The notes under the pieces are model-generated. The model saw only the letters and a program-made list of their open reading frames with translations. It was not told the origin of the DNA and made no database searches. From Pieris napi (lineage: Eukaryota; Arthropoda; Insecta; Lepidoptera; Pieridae), in the NCBI RefSeq assembly GCF_905475465.1, contig NC_062246.1:11496001-11560000 (forward strand): a DNA stretch of 64,000 nucleotides, given 5' to 3'. Positions 47,086-57,991 of this stretch are shown here, one piece after another (the stretch's first letter is position 1; each line of letters opens with the position of its first letter). The translations under genes were made by a program, and so were the position numbers.

Positions 47086-48464
47086 CCACAGACTGTCGAT
47101 TTGGATGTGCATTGTGCAGTCGAAAGCGAGTTGTTGACAGCTGACAATTTTAATGTGTTATTCGTTATTCGTATTTACTATTTATTTTTCCTATTCATAT
47201 AAAATTCAGTCTGATAATAAATATAATTTTGTAATGTTTATGTTCATCCTTTATCCTAATAATTTATATATATCTATAGGAATTAGTGAAACTACAGATC
47301 CCTTTATATTAAGTTTAAAGTAATTTGGTATGTATCGATTTAATATTAATTAATAAAATTATTAAGACTATATAATAGAGTTTTAACTTTAGTAATATTT
47401 TTGGTCAAAATAAACATTACGTATTTAACGCAAATCAATTTGCTTTAAATTGAATAAACTCATCGAAATGCGTCTTTCTAACGGATGCAATTATCGTATA
47501 TATGTATATATACATTTTAATAATTATTTTATGTTACAAGGTCACAAGTCGTAATAACATTTCTTATATGTATTTTTATTACCCTTCCTATGTGATAATG
47601 CGTTAATATTTATATGCTTAAAGTTATTGTTATGATTTAGGATAGGATATAATTACAGATTATCTTTTCTTTATAATATTTTTATTAATTTAAATAACCT
47701 ATTCCATAATTTTGTAGTTGTAAATCAGTATCTATATTTTCTATTAGATATTACTTTGACTATAATAGTTAAAAGTTTCTAGTATAGTTGAAAGTCATGT
47801 TTTTACAAACTTTGATTTGAATAATATTTTTGTAAGTATCTTAATAGATTTAATCTAAATCTTATTGGATTGTGGTTACTTTTATAATAAGTATATGTTG
47901 TTCTTAAAACAATAGATTATATTACATAATTGGAATAGTCAATAAATAATTCACAAATGTTACTAAAATAATTGATTCATTCGCAGAGTGACATAGTGGC
48001 CTTATCAAATGTATTGTGTCTAGCTTTTAATTTATTTCTGACGAATATCTATATTAGCAAAACATTTTGGTATGCAGTGTTTTTTATAAATTACCATATC
48101 TTAATTAAATACATAATTAGGATTTTGAACTTTACGTAATATTTTAATAAAGTACCTATTTATTTATTTAGTAACTATTTTTCAAAATGCTGTAAAATTA
48201 AACTATGTAAGTGCTGGTGATGAAAATCACCTTATTAGGTTGTACAGTACTGCAACACATATTTGTAATGAGTTAATATTAAAAGACGTTTCTTCGTAAA
48301 TTAACAAAATTTCTTATTTGTAAGTTCAGAATATCCAGACTGGATGTCTAAGTCTCAGGTCTGAATTTACCCTTACCTGCTCTTAGTTTATATGATATCA
48401 GTAACAAGTTGCAATGTCATTATAAATAGGTAATCTCTAATCCTCTTGCATTGTAGGTATACAG
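47086..48464. other. Upstream region of esterase 1
   Basis: AT-rich. No first coding exon could be assigned, although phase requires one ending with a single leftover base unless translation starts at 48470. No repeat was recognised. Confidence 0.35.
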
Positions 48465-51400
48465 GTAAAATGCATTGTCAAGTAAGAGTTCCTGAAGGGT
48501 TCCTGAAGGGTAAAGTTTGCAGTACTCCTTGTGGTAAAAAGTATTACAGCTTTGAGGGTATTCCCTACGCAAAACCACCTATTGGCCCACTTAGATTCAA
48601 GGTAACTTTGGATTTACGTTTAATAAGAGGTATTTTTTTAAATTTATTACAATACCTTAAACACAGTTCTATTTATTTAATAAAAATTCCAATAAAGAAG
48701 TTTTACTTGTGTACTTATTTTATGCTATTACTATTTCTTCGCTATTCTCTCCCATGCATCAATAATCACACAACCTGTGTATAAATGACCTCAGTTGTTT
48801 TGCTGAATATATAGACTTTATTTTATATTGCAATTATTATTTTCAGGCTCCAGAAAAATGTGACGATTGGTCTGGAGTTCTTGATGCAACAAAACCAGGA
48901 AACAAATGTGTACAAATGAACCTCATAGATGGTTCAATTGAAGGATCAGAAGACTGCTTATACCTAAACATATACACTCCAAGTTTGCCATTCGAAAAAA
49001 TACAAAAACTCCCAGTTCTGTTCTTCATACATGGTGGCAGGTTTTTAATGGGCTATGGTGATTATTACCGACCAGACTATTTGATACGACACGACGTTAT
49101 CTTAGTTACAATAAATTATAGGCTAACTATTTTTGGTTTTCTATGTCTTCACACTCGAGAAGTACCTGGAAATGCAGGACTTAAAGATACTGCTATGGCA
49201 TTCAAATGGGTACAAAGTAACATAGAACATTTTAACGGTGATATAAATAATATTGTAGCATTTGGAGAAAGTGCTGGAGCGGCTGTTGCATTGTCCTTCC
49301 TAAACTCAAAAATGATTAATGGTATTTCAAAGATAATTGCGCAATCAGGTACATCTCTATCAGATTTGTTTATGGTAGATGATGACCCAGTCGAAAGGGC
49401 TAAAGCAATTGGGACAAGTTTGAGTCACGAAGTAAGAAATACGGGGGAACTATATGATTTACTTATAAATGCTTCCGTAGAGGACTTAATTCGAGCATAT
49501 ATGTCACAGGAATTAGGTAGGGAAATTACAACCATTCATGCGTACCTTCTACCGGTAGTTGAAAAACAATTCGAGAATACCGAACGGTATTTTGACGAAT
49601 ACCCTCTTCAATCGATAAGAAATAATCGATGTAAAAATATACCCTGTCTCATGAGTATGGCGACACATGAAGCTGCATTATTTTTAAACCGCGACGATTC
49701 TGGTAATATAATCTTTACCAATAATTTACGAAAATTTATACCAAACTACGCATTCGTCGACCATGAATCGAAAGAAGCGTACAATATAGAGAGGGTATTG
49801 AAAAAATTGTATTTTAAAGACAAAGAAATTGGTCCTTCGACGCTTCCGGAATATCTGAAATTAACATCCGACGCTTACTTCGCACGGGACTTCATTTATA
49901 CAGCTGAAATTTTATCTTCAAAATGCAGTTTTTATTTATGTAGATTCGATTACCCGGGAAATATGAATACGCGAATCATGAAAAAACTCGGTGTTGAAGG
50001 TACAACGCATGGTGATCTAATACAATATGTGTTTTATAAGGAGAAAAAGGCGAAATCGTGTAAGGATAGTGATAGAGCGATTATAGATATGTTATGTGAA
50101 ACGTGGTGCAATTTCGCGAAGACTGGGTATGTATAATTCTTAACTAAACAAATATTTACCCTAAAATTAATGTTTCTTATTTCAGCTGTAATTTGTAATT
50201 GCCGTAAACTGTAATTGACTGATTTAAATGAATGGCTCTAGTCCTTGAAAATAATTTTAAGTCTTAGGCGGCGTCCTAATTGGGAGCGATCGTACGATGG
50301 CGCGATGCCTTTTTCATCTCACGATCGAAGTGGTCGTGCGATAACCTAACAGGTGTCCTAATAGATCGCGCGATGTCCATCGTGTGATGCCGTCGTGCGC
50401 CCCTCGCGCGTCGACGCATCGCGTAGTAACCGATTAGGACACTCAAAAGAGATCTGTTGCTTTGATTACATGATCGCACGATCAAACGCATCGTACGATC
50501 GTTATTAAAGCATTTCATGTGCTCGCACGATTCAAATAGGACACTCTGATGAAATCTGTATGTTTGAACTCATCGCACGACGAGACCGCATCGTGTCATC
50601 GTGCGATCTTCGCCAATTAGGACAACGCCTTATGTAGGGTCTTATATGAAATAACACAAATCAAGCAGTACCTAATGGCGCTGCAAATTCGCTTTTTCAT
50701 TCTCTAGGACTGACGTAGGCACACTCAAATGGCATGATGCGCTATCTTGAAACGGTTAGATTGTGGGTCCGGTGGGGGTCTTCCCTGAGAGATACGATCT
50801 TCAAATGTTATTCCTCCCTCAAAGGCCGGCAACGCACCCACTAAAAATGGGTGTCTATGGGCTGCGATGATTGCCCTTTCCCCCCCCCCCATAAGAAAAA
50901 AATTTTTTGATCAAAAATTTACAAAATTTCACTGCTACCCTAGAGTATTTGTTACAACAGTTATTAAAAAGTATCACAAATATATTACGAAATAAATATC
51001 ATTTATAAGTTACCAATAAAATTACTGTAAAAGAAAATCGTGTCAAACATAAAATGTTATCATTCTTTGACATTGTGTAAAAATACTATTTACATAAATG
51101 ACGGTACAGCGATGACTTTGTCCGTATAAATTAAAACTCTAGCAAATTTAGTTTTTATTGTGGGAATTTTAACTATTGTTTTCTGTCCAATTTTATTTTT
51201 TATAATAATTATTTATTTATTGCAAGAATATGGTACAAAAATGTGTAAGGTGGTACAATCGTAAGTTCGCATATTCTGCCACACACAATGGCGCGCAAAT
51301 TTGTCTTTAAAGGAATTTTACATTATTAGTCAAATGAATTGGTCAATTCTTATATTATTTGTATCGTACATATCATACTTAATTAAATTTATATCAACTA

Positions 51401-52038
51401 AAGTGTCTCACGCAAATAATCATTTATTGAATAGTACATTTTTTCCAAAAGTAATACACCGAGTCGCTTTTTAAAGACTAGTCGGAAGATCTTTTAATTG
51501 TATTGGTAATTTATTGTAAACCTTAATTGCCATACAAAGATGTTTTTCCTGAACAGTTCCAGATTGATTTTTGGCACAGCCAATTTCTCCCCATGTCTAC
51601 TTCTTACTTCGACTTCTAAATTCGACTTAAGAATATGTATTTTATTAATTATATATACCGAATTTACACAAGACTACTTGGCTATTATCTACTTATAACG
51701 TTGATATTTTGTTGCGGAGATATTTTATCTTGTATATATTTTAATTGTATTTTTTTATATTTTGTTTACTTAAATTGTCATACACTTTAGATAAAGAGTT
51801 TAAACGTATGTTTGATTTGGTAAACTTTATGTTTTTTACCTACCTACCTGGGTTTACCTATATTCTGTTTTGCAGAAAACCATCATGGAAACATCAGAAC
51901 ACCGAGTGGTTACCATATAAGAAGAGCCAAAAATTATGCCTTAATATAGCTGAAAATAATATTCAATGTATACCGTTACCAGAGTTCAGTAGGAATAAGG
52001 TTTGGATAGATTTAGTATGCCAAAGGTCTAAATTGTAA
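48465..52038 (+). CDS. Carboxylesterase 1 (alpha-esterase/FE4-like)
   Basis: Supported exons: 48465-48601, 48847-50126 and 51876-52038 (stop TAA); about 525 aa plus any first exon. This is an alpha/beta-hydrolase that cleaves carboxyl esters, in moths and butterflies often of dietary toxins, lipids or hormones. Motifs in order: YYSFEGIPYAKPPIGPLRFK; SEDCLYLNIYTP; oxyanion-hole HGG followed by Arg (usually Gly or Ala); nucleophile elbow GESAG with Ser at 49270; Glu in MATHEAALF at 49669; and His in GTTHGDL at 50008. The triad is complete. The start is uncertain: ATG 48470 lies five bases into the exon, but matching phase in the paralog suggests an upstream exon. No signal peptide is seen. The last intron carries a Harbinger-like MITE and a LINE piece. 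Confidence 0.88.
50267..50629. mobile_element. 363-bp CpG-rich MITE with TTA duplication
   Basis: The ends are GGCGGCGTCCTAATTGG and CCAATTAGGACAACGCC, flanked by TTA on both sides (50264-50266 and 50630-50632). The interior is packed with CGATCG/TCGTGCGAT-type motifs. TTA duplications and GG-starting ends fit PIF/Harbinger. It lies in the second esterase 1 intron. Confidence 0.85.
50690..50900 (-). repeat. Degenerate retroposon tail
   Basis: The block 'caaaggccggcaacgcaccc' and 'gggtgtctatgggctgcgat' is a diverged piece of the widespread lepidopteran tail seen better preserved at 54945-55262. A C-rich run follows. It lies in the esterase 1 intron. Confidence 0.45.
51195..51650 (-). pseudogene. 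Daphne-like LINE C-terminal fragment, antisense
   Basis: The minus strand near 51490-51640 reads GEIGCAKNQSGTVQEKHLCM, then AIKVYNKLPIQLKDLPTSL and a stop. It resembles the end of the intact RT frame at 45061 (FNKIPDRVTKLPIHEFK). A further stretch with 'caagaatatggta' is shared with 15010-15190. It lies in the esterase 1 intron. Confidence 0.55.
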
Positions 52039-52106
52039 TTATATAAGCAGAATAATAGTAATTCTTCTTTAAATTTCCATAATTTTAGTTTTAGAATCTA
52101 TCTAAA

Positions 52107-52719
52107 CTCTGATTATTCCGTAGAATTCTGACATTTCATACGTGTTAGTACTAAAAAAGTTCTCCACCGAAAAAGGGACAAATTTCATCCATTTGAGGGC
52201 AATAAATATCTATTATTATTTATATAAAAAGGAAAACGCTACGTATTTTTTATGTTTTACCTACAAAATGGTAAATCAAAATATTTAATTACTCAAGTGA
52301 CCTCATACAAAAATAACAAATATTTGAGTATCACGAACAATAGATATATTTACTTTAATGACTTTATTTTATTCTTTAGCTGGCATCACTGCCTACTATT
52401 CACAGGTTTAGTAAACCTTTAAAAAAATATAAAAATGTTATCTTTATTTGTGCGTTTTTTACTGTTTGTAATGAAAAGGAGTAGTGTGTAGGAGTAGTAA
52501 TGAAGAGGAAAGACGTAATTATCACTCGCCGTAAAAACACTTTTAATTTGGAGCACCGCACTTAATAAAATGGATACATTCACTAACAATAAATTGTATG
52601 TATAGACTCAGATTTTCAGACTCGGGTTGAAATTGAAAAATGTGCCCGGCCAAAAAGGTTTGTAATCTCTGACAAGTCAAAAAATGATGGCGATGATTCT
52701 ACGGAATTAAAAAGCAGAG
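52107..52719 (+). mobile_element. ~600-bp MITE family (CTCTG..CAGAG), copy C
   Basis: The left end CTCTGATTATTCCGTAGAAT and the right end ATTCTACGGAATTAAAAAGC followed by AGAG are inverted repeats; TA follows at 52720. The longest of the three copies. It begins about 70 bp after the esterase 1 stop codon, possibly in its 3' UTR. Confidence 0.75.
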
Positions 52720-53440
52720 TATAGATGTATCTTATTTGTTACTTCTTTATTTAGATAGAAAATATTTTTGTTCTATTAACTGGGGGCTTGTCGACTTATA
52801 AAAAGTGCTTTTGTGACTTAACTATCAGGCATATGTATGATAATCATGAGATAAATCATCGTTTTATGTATTTTAGTACGCGCATGATTTTTTAATATAT
52901 TTTTTTACTTTTTTAATACTGTATAGAGTATTATAAACCTTTGTTGCTACTTGCAATAGCTTAAAAGTATTGTAATTTTTCAAGTTTTTAACACCTCAAA
53001 TGATGTGTCAAGTGTCAAAGTCAACAGGTAAATTTGACATGAGTATCTGTGGCTTTGTAATAAATAATTATTATATTATTAATAACTTTTAAAATAGCCT
53101 TGTCTTAATCGATGCACTTTTAGAAATATTGAATGGCGTGGCAATTTTTATTGGTGAAACACCTAAATCCAAATCAAGCTACTTGAGTGGTGAAAATTTT
53201 AAACAAAAGACTTTACTTTAGTCCAATCAGAGATACGAAACTCAATCCGTTTGACCAATCACAAACAAACGTAACACGCCTTTGTTTCGTTTTGATTTTT
53301 ACGATAGAACACGATATGTATTCCGTTATATATTATATTCCTTCTAAGGGCGTCGCCACCCGCTCGTGAAGAGGGGGCAGGGGGCCAGTAGATGTTATAG
53401 AGGATGGGAAACCTGCAATATGGTTTTGACCCTTACAATA
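52720..53440. other. AT-rich intergenic DNA, nothing recognised
   Basis: No gene or defined repeat was found. Confidence 0.5.
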
Positions 53441-53890
53441 AAAAAAAACGTGCGGCACTCGGGGACTGCCGCGGTAAAGCTATTGCATAGCATTTTTTAT
53501 CAACTTATGGAATTATAATTATTTTTTATTTATGCAGTATTTTTTTCTTTGATATTAATTCAATCGACCACTCTACCTCTCTACCAGACTCAGACTAACA
53601 TGCCTTATACAGGCGTTTGTCTCAGTCTAACGCGTACCGGCTACACCGGCCGCGCTTACGCTGCGTCACCGATCTCGTCAGAGAGATGTGAATACGCAGT
53701 ATGCGTCACCGATCACGCCAGACCAATGTGAGACGCAGTATGCGTCCTGTCCCGCTCTAACGCGTATTGGCCGCACCTATATTACGTCACACACGCTCAA
53801 AGCCCGCGAAAAATAAAATAAAAATAAATGTTGATAAATAAATTTTGAAGAAAAGGTTTTTTCCATTCCCTAGTGCCACCCCGCCTGGCG
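53441..53890. repeat. CG-rich patch with internal direct repeats
   Basis: 'tacgcagtatgcgtcaccgatc' type units recur with variation between 53640 and 53735, and 'ctaacgcgta' occurs at 53628 and 53758. It stands out from its AT-rich surroundings. Start and end blocks 'gcggcactcggggactgccg' and 'agtgccaccccgcctggcga' suggest transposon origin; the family is unknown. Confidence 0.4.
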
Positions 53891-54539
53891 ATGCCTTTGT
53901 TTCTTTCCATATATTTGTAGTGATAATTATATAGTATTGTATAGTATAAATGACGTTAGTATTGGTTTGGTTGGGTTGTGGATTCAGTTTCCGCATTTAG
54001 ACGTTTTACAAGGGTTTTAAATATATACATTGTTTTTGTTACCTATTGAAGAAATGTTATTTATATTTTTTTGTTGAAATATAAGGTGCTTGGAATTTTT
54101 CCGTTTTTTATTTAATCGTTTGACCTTACCCGTACCTAAGCCTAGCCGTACAAATAGTATTATTCACAAAATTTACGATACTTGCTGTGCTAAATATAAG
54201 CGAAATAAGGAGGCAAGTATTCCTAATAATCCGAAATGTTTTATTTCTTTATTTATTTATACTTCATTGCCATAATACACATAATTATACATATACAGAG
54301 GGTAAAGTACAAGAGATGCATAATTAATTAACAAAAGATACTAAAAATAACATGTTAATAAAAGAAATTGTGTTTTATAAAAAAAATGTGGTCTTTCGGT
54401 CATGAAAATTCACAATGTTACAGCCCCATCATCGCCTGATATTTCTAATCTTTTTTTCATATCAATTTTCGTCTGTGTATACTTGTGAAGAATTACATGT
54501 TGGCAGTTCCACTTGATATTGGCAATGTTCGTGGTCTAA

Positions 54540-54740
54540 TGTCCATTAGCTTTAGTGAAGTCAAAGTCAAAATCATTTATTCATATAGATAACACAATGT
54601 TCTCTTATGAACGTCAATATATATATCTAATTTTATATTTACTGCCAGTTCTGAAATCAAGGACGTAGAACGGAACAGAAGAACGGGCAATAAACTCTCC
54701 GCCACTCTTTGATCGCCAACTTTTTTGTTTTACACGACGT
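54540..54740 (-). repeat. LINE 3' tail fragment, antisense
   Basis: Contains 'gtcaaaatcatttattcata', 'aacacaatgttctcttatga' and 'ataaactctccgccactctt', a common lepidopteran LINE tail. The same tail in sense occurs at 12890-13030 and 56825-56910. Confidence 0.55.
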
Positions 54741-54944
54741 TTGTAAGGAGCTGCAACCATTACACCATGTTCCACATGACATCTTAAGTAATAAATAATA
54801 ATAAAATAAATTAAAATCAAAGATTTGTCCTCTATCAGCAGGAGGCATGGTGAAATAGGAACACGCACTTACATTCTTGTGGGAATAACATAGTTGAAAT
54901 AACTAACATCACCGCATAAACATTTACCATAGAGAGTGTTCAGA

Positions 54945-55262
54945 TGAGTTGTTCGGATTAATACCTGCAGCTGAGTTTCGTCATCGGACGTCGAGGCAGA
55001 GTACGAAATTCCACCCGTACACCTCGAGGCTCGACGTCGGCCGTTCCACAACTGAGCGTTTTTAAGGCAGTTTTTGCCGCGCACCACCATTTTGTGGAAC
55101 CAGCTGAAGTATTTCCGAACCAATTCGACTTACCTTCAAGGAAAGAGCGTACCAATTCTTGAAAGGCCGGCAACGCACTCGCGAGCCCTCTGGCATTGAG
55201 AGTGTCCATGGGCGGCGGTATCATTTAACATCAGGTGAGCCTCCTGCCCGTTTGCCCCTGTT
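54945..55262 (-). repeat. Lepidopteran dispersed repeat (gataccgccgcccatgg family)
   Basis: A well-preserved antisense copy, from 'cggattaatacctgcagctg' to 'ggtgagcctcctgcccgttt'. Frames inside it are short and have no family signature. Confidence 0.72.
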
Positions 55263-55269
55263 ATATATA

Positions 55270-56170
55270 AAAAAAAAAAACTTTTTTTGATGAGGTAACA
55301 CGTCATGTCTTCGATCAACATTAAAGCTTGGTTATGCATCTCCTAATTCACCTCAAGATCGAAATTTCTTGAACTGACACGAATTCGACTTAAAATAATG
55401 CTTAGTTTTGTCAACAGATGGCGCCACATGCTGATTACGTTCGTAAAATTAATTTACTTATTTATTGTTTATGTATCAATGTGCCCAGCGTTGGCAAGCT
55501 TTTGTAAATAAAATATATTAAATCACACTTAAAAAGCAATAAACGCGTTCTCGTCATGTATTATAACTTTAAAGATATTGTTTCTCTCTCATTTCTCTTT
55601 CTCTTTCATTGTTTGAAGTCAAACCTAATAAAACCTGGGTTATATACAGCTATAAACCTCGTTTTTGTTTTAGGGAACCAACATGGTAAGTCACAAAGTT
55701 TAAAGTTTACAAAAGACAGACTTTGTTTGAACATATCGAATGTGTTCCGTTCCCACATTACGACAGAATATAATCTTATAGATTGATTCGGCGAGAGACG
55801 AAATTTTAAGAATATATTTATTTCAAAGAATTACACAAATATATATTCAACAAAAATTTAAAATATGTCAATAACTACTACTATACTTTAATCTGTATTT
55901 AAGTCTAGTCTTTTTGTTTTATGCAAGTGTAACAAAATAATTACCTACAGTCCAAATAATTATTTCTATGCTTTTCGTATACCTATTTACGCGTTATTGC
56001 GCGTTACGCACTCGACCGTAGGTAGTTTTGACTTCGTACCTTGATGAAATGTAGGTAAAGGTTATGCCAGAAAGGTCAGGTCATTTTTATAGGTCCTGTC
56101 CCTGGCAGCGTACCCGTGGAGCTACCGGGCGACTTTTCTCTTCCATATAGTCTTGATTTAGGTGTTTTTT
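55270..56170. other. Intergenic DNA, nothing recognised
   Basis: No gene or clear repeat was found. Confidence 0.45.
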
Positions 56171-56179
56171 AAATAGGGT

Positions 56180-56352
56180 ATTTTATTATTCCTAGATATA
56201 TCCAACACATACACAATACAATTAACCTACATAGCAATAATAATAAAAATTAAAACTAATTTAAAAAGTTTGGTCCCTATGGCAGTGTAGGTACCTTTAA
56301 TGCCGGGAGCATTTCCTCACTGTATTGCGATACTCATTCGTTGAAGAAAGCA
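56180..56352 (-). repeat. LINE 3'-terminal fragment, antisense
   Basis: Shares 'ttaacctacatagcaataat' and 'gtttggtccc' with 46955-47085. Its end encodes, in antisense, a piece like that at 11150-11290 ('gagcatttcctcactgtatt'). Confidence 0.45.
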
Positions 56353-56356
56353 CCAG

Positions 56357-56512
56357 CCCTGCGATTTGGCATTCTGATAAACAATAAACTACAAGCTCCC
56401 ACCTTTTCAGAATGCCAAATCATAAAATGACTGCTTCACGACTGCTTTGAGAGCGACCGCCGATGCGAAAACCGCTGTGTGAGTTCGAAAAGTGAGTTAC
56501 AGAATCGCAGGG
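56357..56512. mobile_element. Palindromic MITE, CWG family, copy 4
   Basis: Flanked by CAG on both sides (56354-56356 and 56513-56515). The left arm keeps only CCCTGCGATT before jumping to the inner hairpin; the right arm is complete. It shows that internal deletions vary between copies while the terminal ~10 bp are kept. Confidence 0.85.
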
Positions 56513-56754
56513 CAGCTCTAGGGTCACCACTCACCAGTGCTAGGTGAATTACATTAATTGCTCCGCTCACATTTCCGTACACGTACAAACGTTTTGCAAC
56601 CTCCAACATAGTTATAGAGGTTGCAAAAAAAGGGATTGCATGGTTTTGCTGTGCAGTTTGATTTTTCTAAAACAAAATGAAAAAAAGTCAATGACCAAAT
56701 GTCGCGAATTTTGTTTTTCTTTCCTACAGAGCAAAGAAAACGGAGGATGGATAG

Positions 56755-56910
56755 AGTAGAATTTGGAGGAGGCCTTTACCCGTGAGGGGGGGGGGGGGCT
56801 CTGAAAATCTTGTTAGTTCTTCTTGTCCGCTCTACGCCCCTGACTTGCGTTCATAAGACGACTTAGGTAACCAAGTTGTTACCTATATGAATAAAGTTAT
56901 TTTGAGATTG
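56755..56910 (+). repeat. LINE 3' tail fragment
   Basis: 'tttggaggaggcctttaccc' followed by a G-run, 'cgctctacgcccctgacttg' and 'gttacctatatgaataaag' is a typical LINE terminus with its final codons and tail. Confidence 0.5.
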
Positions 56911-57634
56911 AGTTTGATTATGTTTTTTTATGTTCTGCAAGGTTTTATGTGATTGAGTCCAGAATTAGTTGTTCTTTACAAGCTTTGCTATATTTCCGGC
57001 AACTTTTCTGTTCTCCTAAAATGCTATATTCTTCTATATATTGGTTAATTACTTATATATGCAAGCAGTTATCTATTACTACTTCTTATTAAATCTTTTA
57101 AATTAAATCAACTCTTTCACGATGAAAAGTGGTTCTTACTATTTCACGGTCCGTTTGAAACACGTCATAGACACGTGCTGGAAAATTATTTTATGTAAAT
57201 TAATTTATTTAATTTTTTTTATATAGACATAAATGTTTAAATTATGGCATTACTTAATTTTTTGTACGCTTGAAAATTTATTAGTCTTGCTATAGTGTCC
57301 ATCATTTGAGTTGTATACGTAATACGGAACACAGCTAAACTATTGTTTAAATCTAGAATATAAAGCTGTTTTTAGGCTGGTAGATTTCTACGGGCTAAAC
57401 ATAAAAAATTAAAGACCCTCTTCTAGAAATCTTTCTAAAGGTTAAATTTAGAGACTTTAGACGTAAGTCAAAATCTAATATAAAGTGAAAAAATAAGTAT
57501 GAACTTAAGGCTAAGCTACGACTCTGAATCTTATAATAGGCGTAACGTGAAGGGTCCAGGCATAGACTTCCTGTGCGCAATCACCTTTTTTGGTTTGAAA
57601 AACTTCTTTGACCGAATTTAAAGCGGTACACTAC

Positions 57635-57716
57635 ACCTTTTGTTACTACATCTACAACAACACCTTTTGTTGCTACATCTACAACTACACCTTTTGTTGC
57701 TACATGTACAACATGC
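57635..57716. repeat. 30-bp minisatellite, about three units
   Basis: Units of 'acaccttttgttgctacatc' plus 'tacaactac' repeat nearly three times. The minus-strand reading gives VATKGVVVDV repeats in a 63-residue frame without other support. Confidence 0.65.
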
Positions 57717-57991
57717 GGCTCTGCGGTTGTCAAAGAGTTTCCCTGAGCATATAGACAATGTATCGACATCAAAATTTTTTCCCATCGGGCAACTTGTCTG
57801 TTATTTATATATAGTAATTAGATTGTATAATATCCATCCTTTATATTGAAGGAATAATGAAGATTTTCTGGTCGTCTGCGTAAAAGTAAAAACATTTGGA
57901 CACACTACATTATACTTGGCTATTATTATATTTATTAGTACTATTACATATTTGAAAAGTTTCAACAGACATAGAACTGCAGTTACACAAG

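Noticed and set aside
50276..50518. 80-codon minus-strand frame in the esterase 1 intron
   Set aside because: It is inside the TTA-flanked MITE; R/S/H-rich sequence follows from its CGATCG motif array.
54614..55339. Several minus-strand frames of 60-90 codons
   Set aside because: They lie wholly within dispersed repeats found elsewhere in the window.
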